Positions 1 to 13,710 of a DNA stretch of 64,000 nt are shown here, in pieces. Every line of letters begins with the position of its first letter. Positions within the stretch are counted from its first letter, which is position 1. A program made the translations under genes and the position numbers. The stretch comes from Otis tarda (taxonomy: Eukaryota; Chordata; Aves; Otidiformes; Otididae): contig CM048552.1 in the NCBI GenBank assembly GCA_026413225.1, forward strand, positions 137,653,053 to 137,717,052, given 5' to 3'. The notes beneath the pieces are model-generated. The model had not been told where the DNA came from and made no database searches. It saw only the letters and a list, made by a program, of their open reading frames with translations.

Positions 1-490
1 ACATTATTAGTGCCAAATAAATATAATGAAAACAAACAGTACCTGTTCCAATTTAAGTCCATCATTCTGTTCACTGCAAGGGAAGAGTATCGGACACAAT
101 ATTCCAAATAAAGTCTCAGGAAGGCTTCCTGAAATGCTATTAGTATTTCTCCCTCTCCCTACCAAAATACCATGTCTAATGCATCGTAGAAAGCACATTA
201 GCCTTTTTCACAGCTGCATCATACTGGTGGCTTAGAGCCATCTTAGTGGCATTATCACAGCACTTCACCCAGTTCAGACCCCTGCAACCATTAAATTATC
301 TATACAACATCCTATGATGTTAACAGATGTTCTTCTCATTTTAAGTATTTGCATATCAAGATGAAGACTAGCATGACCTGTCTGAGACCAGACACTGGGG
401 GCTTATAGAACTTAATTAGCAACTGAGACTTTCTGGTTCTTAATCCTAAATCTATAACTCCAGCCACTAGCAGCCAACAGATGAACTACA
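1..490. other. non-coding flank, no gene recognised
   Basis: AT-rich unique-looking DNA at the window edge. The open frames on both strands are under 70 codons, have no recognisable domain and show no convincing splice context. It ends where the first CR1 fragment starts. On the model used here it would be part of the long first intron of a minus-strand gene, but nothing in this stretch itself shows that. Confidence 0.5.
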
Positions 491-825
491 TGGGGCAACC
501 TGTTCCAGTGTTCCACCACCTTCAGTGTAAAAATTTTTTTCCTTATGGCCAGTCTGAATCTACCTCCCTCTATTTTGAAACCATTACCCCTCGTCCTGTA
601 ACAACAGGCCCTGCTGAAGAGTTTCTCCCCATCTTTCCTGTAGCCCCCTTTAGATACTGGAAGGCTGCTATTCTCCAAGCTGCACAGCCCCAACTCTCTC
701 AGCCTGTCCTCACAGCAGATGTGCTCCAGCCCTCTGATCATCTTCATGGCCTTCCTCTGGAGTCTCTCCAACTGGTCCACATCCCTCTTATTCTGGGGGC
801 TACACAGTGCACAGTGACAAGTGTA
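491..825 (-). mobile_element. CR1 LINE 3' fragment, internally deleted
   Basis: The minus strand reads as the end of CR1 ORF2 (reverse-transcriptase C-terminal tail). The residues MDQLERLQRKAMKMIRGLEH, then RLRELGLCSLE, LFSRACC, NGFKIEGGRFRL and VVEHWNRLP appear in the usual CR1 order. About two dozen bases are missing near 669-672 compared with the copy at 7449-8053, where the intervening segment is present, and this shifts the frame. The terminal 3' untranslated part with TCATAGAA repeats is absent, and similarity fades near 825. It is a dead, 5'- and 3'-truncated old insertion. CR1 is the dominant LINE of birds, so this copy helps place the organism. Confidence 0.9.
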
Positions 826-2511
826 CTCCTGTTACTCCACGCCAAATGCCTGTGCCTGCACTCAAAAGCCATTTCTAAATGGATGGTTATAGATGTCCAC
901 TTCTCTTCTCTACCATGTAATTGCATTAGCTTGCTGAGGAGCCACACAAAAGACACCCAGAAAGGCCAAACCTCCACCCACTTTGACATTGGGGTGACTT
1001 CCCCACTGCTTGCTCTCATCTTCGTATGCTTGGCTCACACTGAAACTGCCTTTTTGTGGTGACTGTATCTAGACAAGCCTCTAGGTGTTAGGCCACCTCC
1101 TCCCACACGTACTTGCTCTTAGCTGCCAGAGCAAAAGTTGCTCAGTTATAACCACTTCTACCAATGCTCATGTTTACACTGATAAATTCTCCTGAAAAAA
1201 AATGTTTGCAGGATTCTGAATTTATAATTTGGATGCTCTGCTTGTTCTAAAATTCAGATCATATTGAAAGTGACAGCTCACAATAAAGCTAAGAAAAATT
1301 AGAAATGCTGGAGCATAAATTCAAAGAATAATGACGACAAAGCAGCTGACTGGTACCAGGCAGTTCCTACACAAGGTAATGTATTGTAGCTACTCATATC
1401 ACAGTGTTAATTTCACAATCACAATCAAATACTCCTAAGGTTACTAACAAAACCTATCTTTGTGAAAGGTCTGCCTGGACCATGAACATCACTAGAACGA
1501 GACACAACATGAATTACTTTCCCTTAAAGCTCGGGATCTCTTAATTGCCTCAGAAATGCCATGCATGTTTTGCACTCGCATTCCAAAAAATACCTTTTTT
1601 TCCAAGGAACTAGCAAAGCTAGCACTGTCCACTGAGCTACGACATGAAAGTCTTTCTCTGTAAATAAAGCAAGCATTCTAGTCAAGCAACACACTACCAC
1701 TTCTTCTCAGAAAATAAATATCCTAGTTATACTTGAACTCTTTTTCACTCATAATCACATGTATACCTTCACCATTTCCCATTTAGATCTGTAGAATGAG
1801 CTGTCCTCCACGGATGAATGTATTAATGGTAAGCGAAAAAGCTCACAAGTATCTAAGGCAGATGGGATGACTTCTGCTAGTACCCTCTGGTGTAAAAGTC
1901 GATGTTAATAACAGTACTCACTAAAATGAAAGAGCGTAGCTGTGCAAAGCCTCAAGCATTACCTCACAGAAACTATAGACTAATGTAACTCTACAGACAA
2001 AATATATATACCTGCTAGGTATTTATATTTTCAGAGCACTTCCATGCATCACTGAAGGAATGTATGGACCTAAGAAACACTTGAACCGACATGTCCTGTG
2101 AAGTTACCGCTGGTCAGCAGAGCTGAGTCAGTTAAAACAAGGGGTAGATATTCTTTACATTTAGCTAACTGCCCAGCAGTAGGGAAAAAATAACTCCAAG
2201 GTGGCTTAAGCAAGTATTTTACTTTACAACTTGAAGGGATGACAAAGCCATCATACAGCCAGTTATGCCAAGCCTGATGATGACCCATCTCATATGAAGC
2301 TCCAGTAACATCCAGCATTTTACAAATACACAGTAGCACAATTTGCCCCAGGCTGCGAAGATGGTTTTCTGTTCTCTGTGCCACATGCACTCACTAGCTA
2401 GATGTGAGGGTATCAATTTGGCCCTTTTGTTTGTTAATAGAAAAAATTATGCTCCACTGGAATTGCAGATAAATTCCGGCTAGGTTCTTGATACATGATC
2501 TGACATATGAT
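826..2511. other. non-coding DNA between CR1 fragments
   Basis: No gene recognised. Short open frames (the longest about 106 codons, minus strand 2070-2390) have no recognisable motif. Base composition is typical AT-rich bird intron or intergenic DNA, with no simple repeat of note. Confidence 0.5.
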
Positions 2512-2672
2512 CTCTGATGATCTTTACGGCCCTCCTCTGGACCCTCTCCAACTGGTCCATGTCCTTCTTATGTTGGGGACTCCAGAGCTGGATGCAGTAC
2601 TGCAGGTGGGGTCTCACCAGAGCAGAGTAGAGGGACAGAATCACCTCCCTCAACCTGCTGGCCACGCTGTTT
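2512..2672 (-). mobile_element. short CR1 LINE fragment
   Basis: On the minus strand the residues [40 protein letters not shown], described here by key words only, match the CR1 ORF2 segment just upstream of the part retained at 491-825. Landmarks are [11 protein letters not shown], then [19 protein letters not shown]. Both ends are truncated, so it lacks the 3' tail and most of ORF2. It overlaps in content the 5' half of the copy at 7449-8053. It lies about 1.7 kb from the first fragment in the same orientation and could be the more upstream part of one original insertion later split, although the spacing is large. Confidence 0.88.
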
Positions 2673-5600
2673 GCATGTATACAAATACATACTGAAATCT
2701 TTGTATGTATATATGGAAAAAGAAACATCGCAGTTTGCAAGCAAAAATGAGCAGGCAGTGTTTCAAACTGACAATGTGGTAGGTATGGTGTTAGCAGGAA
2801 GGACAAGAATTAAAGTGATTTACAGTAAATTACCCATACTGGCCAAGGACGATACACAGTTACAAGACAAAACTAAGGAAGCTTGCACTGCTGCCTTGTA
2901 GTGCTTGATCTTTCAGTTAATGTCTCAAGAATACTGAGTTATCTATATCTGAGAACTGTTTATTTCTGATGTTAGCATGAAAGTTGTTTTTTTTTTTTTA
3001 AATCACAATGGACTTGAACAGATTCAACTATCATCAATACTTCCATTTCTAGTCACTAAGTCCCACTCATCCCTTCTAAGTGACCTCACCACAGTAAGTT
3101 TTAATCTTTAGAATCTTAGATATCAAAACTATCATAGTAAGAAAAAAATAAAGCATAGGCTCAATGTAGAGCCTACACCTATGTTAAAGAGCCTAACTCC
3201 CTCCAAATCCAGGGAGTCAAGAGTTCCTAAATGTTTATCTACAGCACACTCCTTTCTAACAGACAGTGAAGAACATCTTGCAAGGAATGTATTTTCCAAG
3301 TGTGGCATGTATGTATTTGTGTGATGTTTGTATGACACAGAATAAGGAATTAGCATATGCAAATGTCAGGCAGGATAATAACCTGCAAACCAGAAACAAT
3401 ACACTGTAGTTAATGGCCATAAAAGAGATGAGAAGCTACAGGAGGAACAACGAAATATTTTACAAGTGGAATTTTAAGAGGTTTGCTGGGGGCATTACTT
3501 CAGTGACACTTTTGGCTTGAGTTTCCTAACTTTGATCAATTTACAGTAAATTTAAATTTGTTCAGAAGATCAAAAGCAAAACACACAAGACCAGAATTAC
3601 TTCCTTCATTTTACTGTCTTGCATTTTGCATCAAAGCAACAGCATAGGCAATTAAGATTTCCTAAAACCACTCATGCCACACATACCCATTGAAGTTCTC
3701 TATACAGAGTAACCAATTGGCCACTCAGACATTGAGCAGTGGACTATCAACTAGGTCTCCCATCTTTCTTCAGACATTCATGACGTTTCAGTGAAAATAT
3801 TCAGCATTACCAGTTAAATTACTATCAGAGGCGATGTTTGGCAAGGTTGTCCACATTCAGAGTTTGAAACCAAACCATGCTGAACCTCTACACCACGTAG
3901 ATCTAGCCACCTCGGAAGACATTACAGCTGAGTATAGGGAAATACATTGAAAGTACAAGTTTTGACAGAATAGAGTATCTGATATTTAACACACAGAGTT
4001 AGGTGTTGAGATACAAAGTTACAGCTTTGTTGAAAGATCAGTAGAAATATTTGTATTACTTAGAAACTGAGTAACTCCTAATATGAATTGAGTGGACCTA
4101 AATACCTGCTGATACAGTTCCAGCCAAATGGTGCAGTATTTTTTGTTAGTGCATGAATGCCAAAGTATTAAACTAGGCTAATCTAATGAAAAGCAGAAAG
4201 TACCAGTGTGGTAGAATAAACGTTTTAAAAATAAAATTTTACATTATTCATGTAGGATCTACTGATGAAGAAATACAATAATAAAAAGGGTATTTTCACT
4301 GGAATTTTAATCTATGTATGTTTTATTTTATAGACTCCTGTGGTGCATGTTAGACTAAATAGTCCAGTCAAGAACTCTGACAATTAGTCTAGACATGAGA
4401 AGAGGCATACTCTGCATAGTAAGAAAGACTTACGAAAGGCTTTGAAAAGAAACACTTTGGAGAATTCTTACTGTTTCTGTAAGGCACACAGGAGTACTTT
4501 CTCCTGAAGAAATTCTTTATATAAAAAGATAAAACATATTTTAATGCATAACTGTCAGACACCTTCACAGTTCCGAGAGGCAATGATTCCGCTCGCAGAT
4601 TTCTTACTACGTGCAAATGTGTCACTGTTCACCTCAGCAATCTCTATGTCAGTAAAAATGCTTATCTGAGCAAGCTTCATGCATGCTTTGGTGTTTGCAG
4701 GATTAGGTTTTTGGTTTGTGGTTACCTGACACATGGGTCAAACATCTATTCAAAAAAATATTGGCCAAAAAAGGTTATGTTATTTAGTTACAGCAACAGA
4801 AAAAGGACGCAAGATACTAGTTACTTACTTCAGGACCTCTGTGCCTCCCTGATGACCAAGCATGCTAATGGCAATCTGTATCACAATTATCCTAAACATC
4901 AATATACAACAATAAAACAATCAATGCCATCTGAAAGAGCTACGATTTAGTGCAATTAACACTAAAGCATCTCTTATAGGTATTAAGTTCTCTGAAAATA
5001 CTGGTAAATAACTTAAGATACTTAGATGCAGAGGACCTTTAAAAAGGAGAGATTTCTAATTTCCCTGAAACATCACCTGCACTAGAGACTACTGGCCAGA
5101 CACTGCTCTGAGTCAATTCCACCCAATCTCAGATACCAAGTCAATGTTAGAATACTAACATAGTCACAAAAGACAGTAAAAAAACATGTCAATGTATCGT
5201 TTTCAGGTAAATCCTGTTGAGATTGGGCAACGTACATGTGGGGGAAAAAAAAAAAAAAAAAAAAAAAGGCAGAAAGACTCACCCCAAATTATTTCACTGC
5301 AAAATACTCACACTCATTTGAATGTACAGAGAGCACTGAAATTTTTCAAGGGAAACTTACTGAAGAAAAAGCAATTACCAATGATACAATGTTTTTTTTT
5401 CCGTTATAATTTCTTCTTTTAAAACCCTTGAACGTTTTTAGTGCATTATTTTTAACAGATTTTTTTTTCCAGCTTTGGATTCCCATCTTTTAAGTTTCCT
5501 TCTCTCAAAGACACCGAGAAACGAGGAAGCAAGCAAAATGCTTAGAAACAGAGTAAGATAGATATTTTAATCAAGAGTTTAAAATTTCTATCCCCTTGTC

Positions 5601-7448
5601 CAGTTGGAAAGAAAGAATGGGTGAGCTGACTTGCGTGCAAGACACAAGCAGAGATCCTAACTACGCCTGCCTAAAGCAAACCAAAGAAACAAACCCCCTT
5701 ATTAAAGTGACAGTATTGCCATGTGACATTATACTTGCAGCTATAACCAGTTTCAAAATAACAAGATCTTCTTCACCTCAGATAGTACATGTATTGTGGT
5801 TAAGATCTTACTGGGCAAGTAGAAACAGAGAATTCCCCGTGCTCTCTGATGCTCAGCTTTCCACACGTTTTCATCAGTACCCCATCAAAGTCTATGTCAG
5901 CTAAACCCCTCTCCAGAGCTGCTGCAAAACTCAGAAACTTCAGGTTTCACTTTTTCATCCTGTGCCCTCGATTTATAGAGGACACCCTCACAAACAGCCA
6001 CAGTTTCTCCAGGGACCTACTCTGCCAGTAGGTGGTTGAGGCCTGCAAGACATCGTTTGCTGTTCATTACTTATTGGCTCTTCAGAACAGCAATATAGCT
6101 GGGGAGAGTATTTGGAGAGAAAATGCAGATTCAGCCAGCGGTCACGAATTAAGAATCAACAGTTCACTAAGGAAGGCAACCTCCCAGAAAAAGAGAGTGA
6201 GATTTTGAACATTATATATGAAATGAGCACTGCTTTACATATTTCAGCACTGTTGTTTATCAAGATACGGTATGTGTTTATATGGGACCAGTTTAATCCC
6301 AAATCGAAAGGGAAAAAGAGGAACACGTAGCACTTGTAAACATCATTAATATTAGGGGCTGCAGCACAGCGATTACAGACTTTAAAAAAGTAATAGAGAT
6401 TCTGGCCAAAAGAGCTATCCTGACACAAAAGCTTTTATTTTCAGATCAGGCTGAGTTAAGAGCATATCTTTGTCTCACAGCAACATAAATATTGCATGTG
6501 CCTTCCTTTATTTAGCCATCCCGTGCACTACAGATTAAAAGAACCAGCTAGGTATTAAGTCTGTTAAGGAGTAATTTTCTTGTCCTTAAAATACAAATAA
6601 ACCAAATTAAGCCATGGTGGAGAAGAGGAGGAAAGAAGTTTCGCTCTTACAGTTATTTAATCCTTTGTTTCCTCTTTTCCTAGTACAAGCCTTGAGAAAG
6701 GTGGAATAATTTTATCCATTTTTTAATGCATTTTGAGTGCAGGCTCCCAATTGTTTTGGTAAAGAATTATACACCAAGAGTTCAGGGAATCTTGGAAACT
6801 GAAATACACACGCGAGGTTTTTCCACCAATCTTCTCTAATTAGCAACTCTTGATGGACCAACAGTACGCAGCCTCAGAACACTGAGAACCTACAGTACAT
6901 ACATGAAACACTAAAGTGAAGGAGTGATACCGAAATTGCCAGTCCTCCAGGGCAAAAACTAAAACGTGACCTGATCCCGACATGGAGCTCAAATAACAGA
7001 CAGATTTCTAAGGCAAGAAGGCAGCTGAAAACTCTTCTATCTGCAAGATGACTCTGCTAAAGCCCAGGAACACTCACTTGGACCAAAACTGACAAGGCAG
7101 CCTTCTCCTACCCCAGCCATTCCCCGGCAGCGTGGACAGGAATATATGGAAGTCAGGGCAGAGATCCCTCCAGGCCACTAATCTTTCACTACATTGCACC
7201 ATCTAAGGAACATTTGGCAGAGGTATAAATTACAGTAAACCTTAGGCCACCGTGAGTTACGATTACTGAAGAAACTGCACAAGAGGAGTTTGCTGCCTAG
7301 AGTGGTCACTCTCCACGTGGTACATCTGCTGCTCCAGCTATGCATGCCTCAGCAGGGGGAAAGCACCTTGCATCTATCACATTCATTTTAAAGGGGAGAT
7401 TAGAGACAAAAATACTTGAATGATGCTCATTATGAACTATTAATTTAG
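2673..7448. other. non-coding DNA, poly-A tract inside
   Basis: About 4.8 kb without a recognisable gene. It is AT-rich, with a 23-base A run at 5245-5267. Reading frames up to about 108 codons exist on both strands, but none has a recognisable domain or consistent exon borders. Confidence 0.5.
5245..5267. repeat. poly-A tract, 23 A
   Basis: Uninterrupted run of 23 A after a short G run. No AATAAA signal sits at the expected distance upstream, so it looks like a slippage-prone homopolymer and not the tail of a retroposed transcript. Confidence 0.85.
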
Positions 7449-8053
7449 AATCATAGAATCATAGAATGGTTAGGGTTGGAAGGGACCTTCAAAGGTCATC
7501 TAGTCGAACCCCCCTGCAAGAAGCAGGGACATCCCCAACTAGATCAGGTTGCTCAGAGCCTCATCCAGCCTGGCCTTGAATGTTTCCAGGGATGGGGCTT
7601 CCACCACCTCTCTGGGCAACCTGTTCCAGTGCTCTACAACTCGCATCGTAAAAAATTTTTTCCTAATATCCAATCTAAATCTACCCCCCTCTATTTTAAA
7701 ACCATTACTCCTTGTCCTATCACAACAGGCTCTACTGAACAGCCTCTCCACATCTTTCTTGTAGGCCCCCTTAAGGTACTGGAAGACCGCTATCAGGTCT
7801 CCCCAGAGCCTTCTCTTCTCCAGGCTGAACAGCCCCAACTCTCTCAGCCTGGCCTCATAAGAGAGAGGTGCTCCAGCCCTTTTATCGTCTTCGTGGCCCT
7901 CCTCTGGACCCTCTCCAACTGGTCCATGTCCTTCTTGTGTTGGGGGCTCCAGAACTGGACACAGTACTCCAGGTGGGGTCTCAACCAGGGCAGAGTAGAG
8001 GAGGAGAATCACCTCCCTCGACCTGCTGGCCACGCTTCTCTTGATGCAGAGAA
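7449..8053 (-). mobile_element. CR1 LINE, 5'-truncated, with intact 3' end
   Basis: This is the best-preserved CR1 copy. At the low-coordinate end two TCATAGAA units form the characteristic CR1 3' terminus, followed (minus strand, upstream) by the short 3' untranslated region and the end of ORF2. Minus-strand translation shows [18 protein letters not shown], then a frame change across the [11 protein letters not shown] region, then [63 protein letters not shown] and a stop. The endonuclease and catalytic reverse-transcriptase domains are missing, because the copy starts near 8053 by 5' truncation as usual for LINEs. It cannot move by itself. The lower divergence from the family pattern, as judged by eye, suggests it is younger than the other CR1 copies in the window. 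Confidence 0.95.
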
Positions 8054-8088
8054 GCATCAAGAGAAGATCTGTATTGAAGATCTGTATT
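8035..8088. repeat. foldback and tandem 13-mer at CR1 5' junction
   Basis: At the truncated 5' end of the CR1 copy, CTTCTCTTGATGC (8035-8047) is followed after a 6-base loop by its perfect reverse complement (8054-8066). Directly next, GAAGATCTGTATT occurs twice in tandem (8063-8075 and 8076-8088) without mismatch. The left arm is normal CR1 sequence. The right arm and the duplication mark the junction with host DNA. Such snap-back copying plus a small duplication would fit template switching during integration. Confidence 0.85.
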
Positions 8089-11000
8089 CAAACTAATGGA
8101 ATTTACAATAAAAAATAAAGGTAATAAAGCCGTATTTCTTTTTAGGAAGCTTAACAAGTGAAGAAATAGCATGTCTCCCAACTTTAATCTCCAGTTTCAC
8201 TACATGACACTTGGAAGTTCTGATTTAATTGTAAAAAATGTTTCTGTCAAATCTGTTTTCAGTAACTGCTAGAAGCTTGTTCATGTACAGAGGGCAACCT
8301 ACCTTAAATCCCTTGGTGCAGCAAAAGTAGTTCTTTATTTACTTGCTTCTTTGTACTTCCCCAGTTTTCACTTTGCTAGTGCTGGCCCAGCATGGGGATG
8401 TTTTGTTTATTCTGAGGCGATGGCACTGTTCCTACATCACAAGTAACTGCCCTTTGGGCTCACAACCTATAGCAGCAAATGCAGCTGAACAGCAATTGCT
8501 GTGCCAAAGTGTGCCCTACTTCAAGATCTCTCTACAGCTCCAGAGGGAGAGGTTAGGTTAAATAGTCCCACATCTCTGTGAGCGAGCAGCAGAAGGTAGG
8601 TGCTTGTCCATACATCACTGATACTGGGAGCCAACCATGCTCACAAAAGCTCCAGCACTTTGACCAGAGTTTCCTCACAAGGTGAAAGAGCTGGTACATG
8701 CTCAGTTCCCATCTAACATAGGTCAGGAGGTAGCTGGTATATGAATCCACCTACCACCTCACGGTTTGGAAATACTCCTTGGTCCATTGTCTCACCACAG
8801 GGATTTCTTTCCTTTACAGTCCATGCTTGCATGCTCTGTTTACTCATATTCTCACTCCTGTTCCCTCCCTAAATACACATCTTTTTTTGGGTCTAACTTC
8901 TTAATTGTCTCTTTTGGTTCATCACCTTGATTTCCTCTTCCTTGCCAATAGGAATCATTACTCCTGTCCAGTGTTTTTAGCTTCCATCATAAGCCTAAAT
9001 TTCAAGTAAACATCACTGACATACATGACTTTTCAGTCACTTAATTCAATCTCTCCTGTCACAGGCAACCAGATCATACACTGTCTGCATCATTATCAAT
9101 GATAAGAAGCCAAAATCTGGGAGATGGGTGGAATTTTTTGGGGGGTAGGAGGGTAACCCAACCAACCCAATACATCTAGAGATGACTGAAAATGCATTGT
9201 GTCCAAAGGCATCTGATATTAGGTCAACAAGCTCTCTACACTGTCTCCATTTCAGTGTCTCATTATCAGTAGCAACAAGAGCTTCACTGGAAAAAAAATA
9301 TTGAGAAATATCAAGGAACATCTCAGAGCAAAGAGACGTCAAAAGAACTCTTTTTATTAATGAAGGCTGCTCACATGAGTAAAGCTGTACGGTATTCAGA
9401 AGTCAGGACAGAAGGAGAGAGCACACATACATACTCTGAACACTTCCCTGTGAGAAACAGCAACTAAAATTATCTCATAAATGCAAATGGATCTATACCA
9501 CAAACTCTCAGAAGCAAGTATTACTGGCAGAACTCTAATCCAATTATCAGCAGTAACAAAATATATGCTGCCCATTTTCAATGCATCAGACACAAAAGTG
9601 AATTTTATAGCCCATCAAATAACAAAAAACCAGGTACCAGCCTTGTAGCTGAAAATGGAAGATAAACAGAGGCTTAACAGACATGGATCTGCATCTGTTC
9701 AGAGAAGTATTTCCCTTGCTTTTTTACAATTGTTTGTTTTGAGAGGCAATAAATATTTTAATGCTATTAATAAAAAGCCATTATTTAACTGACAGTTATG
9801 AAATCGTACTCTGAATGTAAAGTCTTTGAGATAAAATACTTCTGTCCTAGCATGGCAAATGCTTGGTTACTAGAAGTGAACATATAGAGCAACAGCAGAA
9901 GACTTCACACTTAGCAAAGTCTGGAATAATATTATTCTGCTTCAGCAAGAATCTAGAAGTAAAAAAATTGGATATTTAACAATATACAGGATTTATTACC
10001 TTTGAGATGTTACTCTAATTTGCAAGATATAATCAGGTTTCCAAGGAACAATGCCAGAATGTAATAAAGGATCCAGATCCGATTCCTTAGCAACTCCTTC
10101 TATTTAATCATAAAAACAAGATAAATCCATTTTACCAAAAATGAAAAGATGGACTACGGAAATAGGAAAAAAATCAGTTAAGTACAGACATCAGAAACTA
10201 ACGTACGAGATGGCATACAAAACCTGTGGTTGACAGAGATAAATCTGTCAGACAAATTCAGAAGAATTAGAACTGACACTAAAACTAAGGCCTGAGCAGA
10301 AGCTAGTACCAGTGCACAACAGGAAGACCGAAGGAGAGATGTTTCAGACTTATCTCCGCTTTGAAAATCCCCTAGCTTTATTGATTTGTGTCACCACCTC
10401 ATCATCATTTTTAAAATAGTGTATTTCAGAAAATACTAAGTTCCTATAAACCAGAATTTTGAGAACTGATAGTATTTGCATTGCCTGACAGTGCATTCTG
10501 AGAAATAACAATATTCCAGTGTTCCTGTGAAACATCACACATACCAGGTTCAAGGGAGACCTTACATAACATACAATAAGCAAACATAGTACTGACTCTG
10601 AACACAAATATACTTTATAGCAACGGATGACAGTATAGTTTTCCTGTAGCTCAAAATAAGGTACTCCTGCCTTCTTAAATAAGGGTCATATTTTCTGTGT
10701 CAGAAGTGCTCAGCAGTAATAAACAAATGAATTGTTAATTGAATGATTTGTAAGTGTGTTGTACTTTCTTTCTTCTTGGCAGAGCAAGAAGGTCAGGGAG
10801 TCTTGGGCAGTTGCCAAAAAGGTGTTTTTCCATTCTCTGAAGACCAGTGGAATGAGCCATTCTCCAGCCACCCCCTTTTCCCACCGAGCCCTTACGGACG
10901 GTAGCGCACACATCAGCCAGTCCTCGCTCCCCCTCACACATAAAGCATAACTAACTGTTCCTCTGTGACGTGGAGAGCAAGAGGGCAAAAATTAACACAG

Positions 11001-13680
11001 CAAGGAAGTTAGCAACAAATTATGCTAATTCAAAAAGATCTTTCTTAACCCTCACAAGCAAGACAATACATTGGCTACCACAGTTACTCACTCACTTTGT
11101 CATTCAATAACACCCGATAATGCCTAAGGATGAAGATGTAAAAGATTAAACATCTCAAGCAGTTCCTCTCAATACGGTCTGATGATCAAAGGAGATGAAG
11201 GGAAGGGAATTTACGAAAGGCCCATTAACAATTATTCAACAAAAGGAGAAAATCATCAATGTATGAAAAAGAAAAAAAAAAAAAAAGAGTGAAAAACTTT
11301 TATGTTTATGTTGATAACATCTGATGTGATTACAAATGAAGATTATACATTCAGCATTTTCTCCCTCCTCCTAAATACCACAATTTTGTCACAAGAGACA
11401 AGGTATTACAAGCTCAGCATTTCAGTGTACCAGAGGGACTAATTAAGACAGTACTATGTGATCTGTGCAATTTGCCAGACCAAAACAGGTACCTCTATAC
11501 TGGACAGTTTCTTCAACCGTCCTTCAGGTGGAGGACCCATTTATGAATTTCTTTGCATACAGTTGGTTGCAGTATGATCAGGGGATGTAAAGTAGCACTC
11601 AACAGAAATGTTATTTATCAAATATTTAAAAGGCCAAAAACTGTGCAATAGCATTAGCCGATATACTGAAACAGCAACGTGTCACATAAAGAGTTAATGC
11701 ACTCCTCCCACACTACCTCAACTTATTATTTGAAGCAATAGCCTTCTGATTATTGCAGTATTTAATTCAGTCTCAGATGAAAAAGAAAATAAAAATCAAA
11801 AAACACCATGTGCTAAGATTTTTATGTGGCAAAATTCCTCCCTGTACCAGAGATAATATGTAATTCAGTTTGACATACTGATTTCATTACAACAAGCTAC
11901 AAATTACTTCCAGCATAAACATAAGAGGTAAGGATTACGTTAAACCATATTTCAGCTAACGGCCTAGCCTTTCTTTAAGTGATGTCATGACTTTCTCCAA
12001 ATAAATTAACCCATCCAGGATATATGTTGACATTTTCTATCAAAAGAGAGAACTACACTGTAAATAAAGTGTTACAGAAACATGGGTCAGCAGTGACTTG
12101 GCAAAGGTTTAATATTGATGTAAATATTTCTGGTATGAAAAACAGAAGAATGATGTAGGTGAGAAAAACACTTCTCTGAAGAGGAAATGGGGCAGCCTGA
12201 CACCTTAACACTTAGGCAAATGTATTTGATCAGAATGCAGAAAATGGATACAAGTGTGTTAAAAACTCTGAGGCTACTACTTTTTAGAAAGCAAAGCAGG
12301 AAGAGAATACAAAAGAAAACCAATTTCTTAGAGTTTGGTCTAGGGTGCTTATGTATGTTTGTTTAGGTGTGTGTAAATGCACATACATGTGTTTGCACAT
12401 ACGTGTGCATGTGTGCATGTGTACAGAAGCATCACTGGCTAACCATTTAAAACAGCTTGCAGAAAAAATAAAGTACTTTCTATTCTCAGATACGTACTTC
12501 AAGAATAAGAAAAAGAAATAAAAGCTGCTCAAAAACAGTAGACAGGAGTATGAGCTTCTGTCTTCCCACTCTCCCTAACACATTAAAAAGGCAGAAGGAA
12601 TAAACAAAGTTTATGTATTCACAGCACATTCAGCAAAAATACAGAACTTCCAATTAGACAAAATTCAGCCTAACACAGTGTATCAAATACTCACAGTAGA
12701 CTTTGCTTAAAAGATCCTAGAAAAATAAATAATAGATCTGAAGCATTATTATTAGTGAGAGGTACTACTACTTAAACCTCAGGCACATCTTCCTCTTCAG
12801 TCTATAAATTCTGTCTGTACTTGCATGCCTAAACTTGCACTGATAGGACTGGGGAGGCCAGTGCACCTTTCATCCAAAGTCCAGAGATCAAACCTTCTGT
12901 GGTTCAGTGATTGCCACCGCCTGGTCCTAGCTGGCTTCTTCCACTGTAGGTGAGCTTTTTATGGATCAGTCTTTGGAGACATTTAATGCTTCTCCACAAT
13001 AGCCTTGCCATGTACATGAGGTAAGTTGAGCAAATTTGTGAAGGATAAGCAATTAAATTTTTAGTTGATCTAACAACTACAAGGGATGGCAGTTGACTAT
13101 ATTTATTTGGATAGAAGAAAATGCTCTAATTAACCTCCTAATTGGAATAAAACAGTACAAGTGACTAAATTACACTCTGAACTTTATCTCTGAAAAAAGA
13201 GAAGCTACTAATTCAATTTTTAAAAGTCACTTGCACATCTTTGATCACTGATTTGATATCCCATACAACATAATTACGTCAAAAAATAAATTATTTACAG
13301 TAAGTAAATTGCAGAGTTTGGTCAGGCAGTTTCTGCTATGAGTGATCTCCTCTGGGATTTCTTTATCATTGGTCAATAAAAGTATTATTCCAAATTCTTC
13401 TAAAGCATCTGTTATTAGTGACTTGTATCAGAAACTTTCTTGGATTCACTTCAAAGCAGAGAATTGCAATTGAGCTTATTTCTATTCTGTCTTTTAGGAA
13501 GTTGATAGGGCATTTTTTTTCTGGATAAAAAGTTCGTAAGCACAGAAGTGAGACACCAAATTTTAGAGTAGCAATTTTAGAGCAAGGGAAAAAAAACTAT
13601 ATTGTCCATATATTCCTCCATACCTGCAAATCTGTTCTACTAACAGCATGAAGGAAATCTGAATGAGTAGAGCTCTGAAG
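8089..13680. other. non-coding DNA
   Basis: No gene recognised. It holds a TG/CA-rich tract near 12367-12422 and short homopolymers. Frames of 60-100 codons occur on both strands without a recognisable motif. Two donor-like motifs on the plus strand near 12950-13025 (GTAG|GTGAGC and GAG|GTAAGT) are not accompanied by a convincing exon. Confidence 0.5.
12367..12422. repeat. degenerate TG/CA-rich tract
   Basis: About 56 bases of mostly alternating purine-pyrimidine sequence built from GTGT, GCAT and ACAT units. It is an old imperfect dinucleotide microsatellite with several point interruptions. Confidence 0.75.
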
Positions 13681-13710
13681 AAAAAAAGAAAAAAAAAAAA
13701 AAAAAAAAAA
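13681..13710. repeat. poly-A tract, A7 G A22
   Basis: A 30-base A run broken by one G at 13688. No polyadenylation signal is visible at the right distance on its left side, so a retroposed transcript is not supported. Confidence 0.85.

Noticed and set aside
481-1062. 193-codon plus-strand frame
   Set aside because: Antisense to the CR1 fragment at 491-825 and running into unique DNA; no domain.
7476-8096. 206-codon plus-strand frame
   Set aside because: Antisense shadow of the CR1 reverse-transcriptase tail on the minus strand.
9046-9342. 98-codon minus-strand frame with a protein-like look
   Set aside because: No family recognised, no splice sites around it, and length within chance expectation for the window.
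12905-13030. Plus-strand donor-like motifs GTAG|GTGAGC and GAG|GTAAGT
   Set aside because: No good acceptor upstream and no open frame consistent with either.
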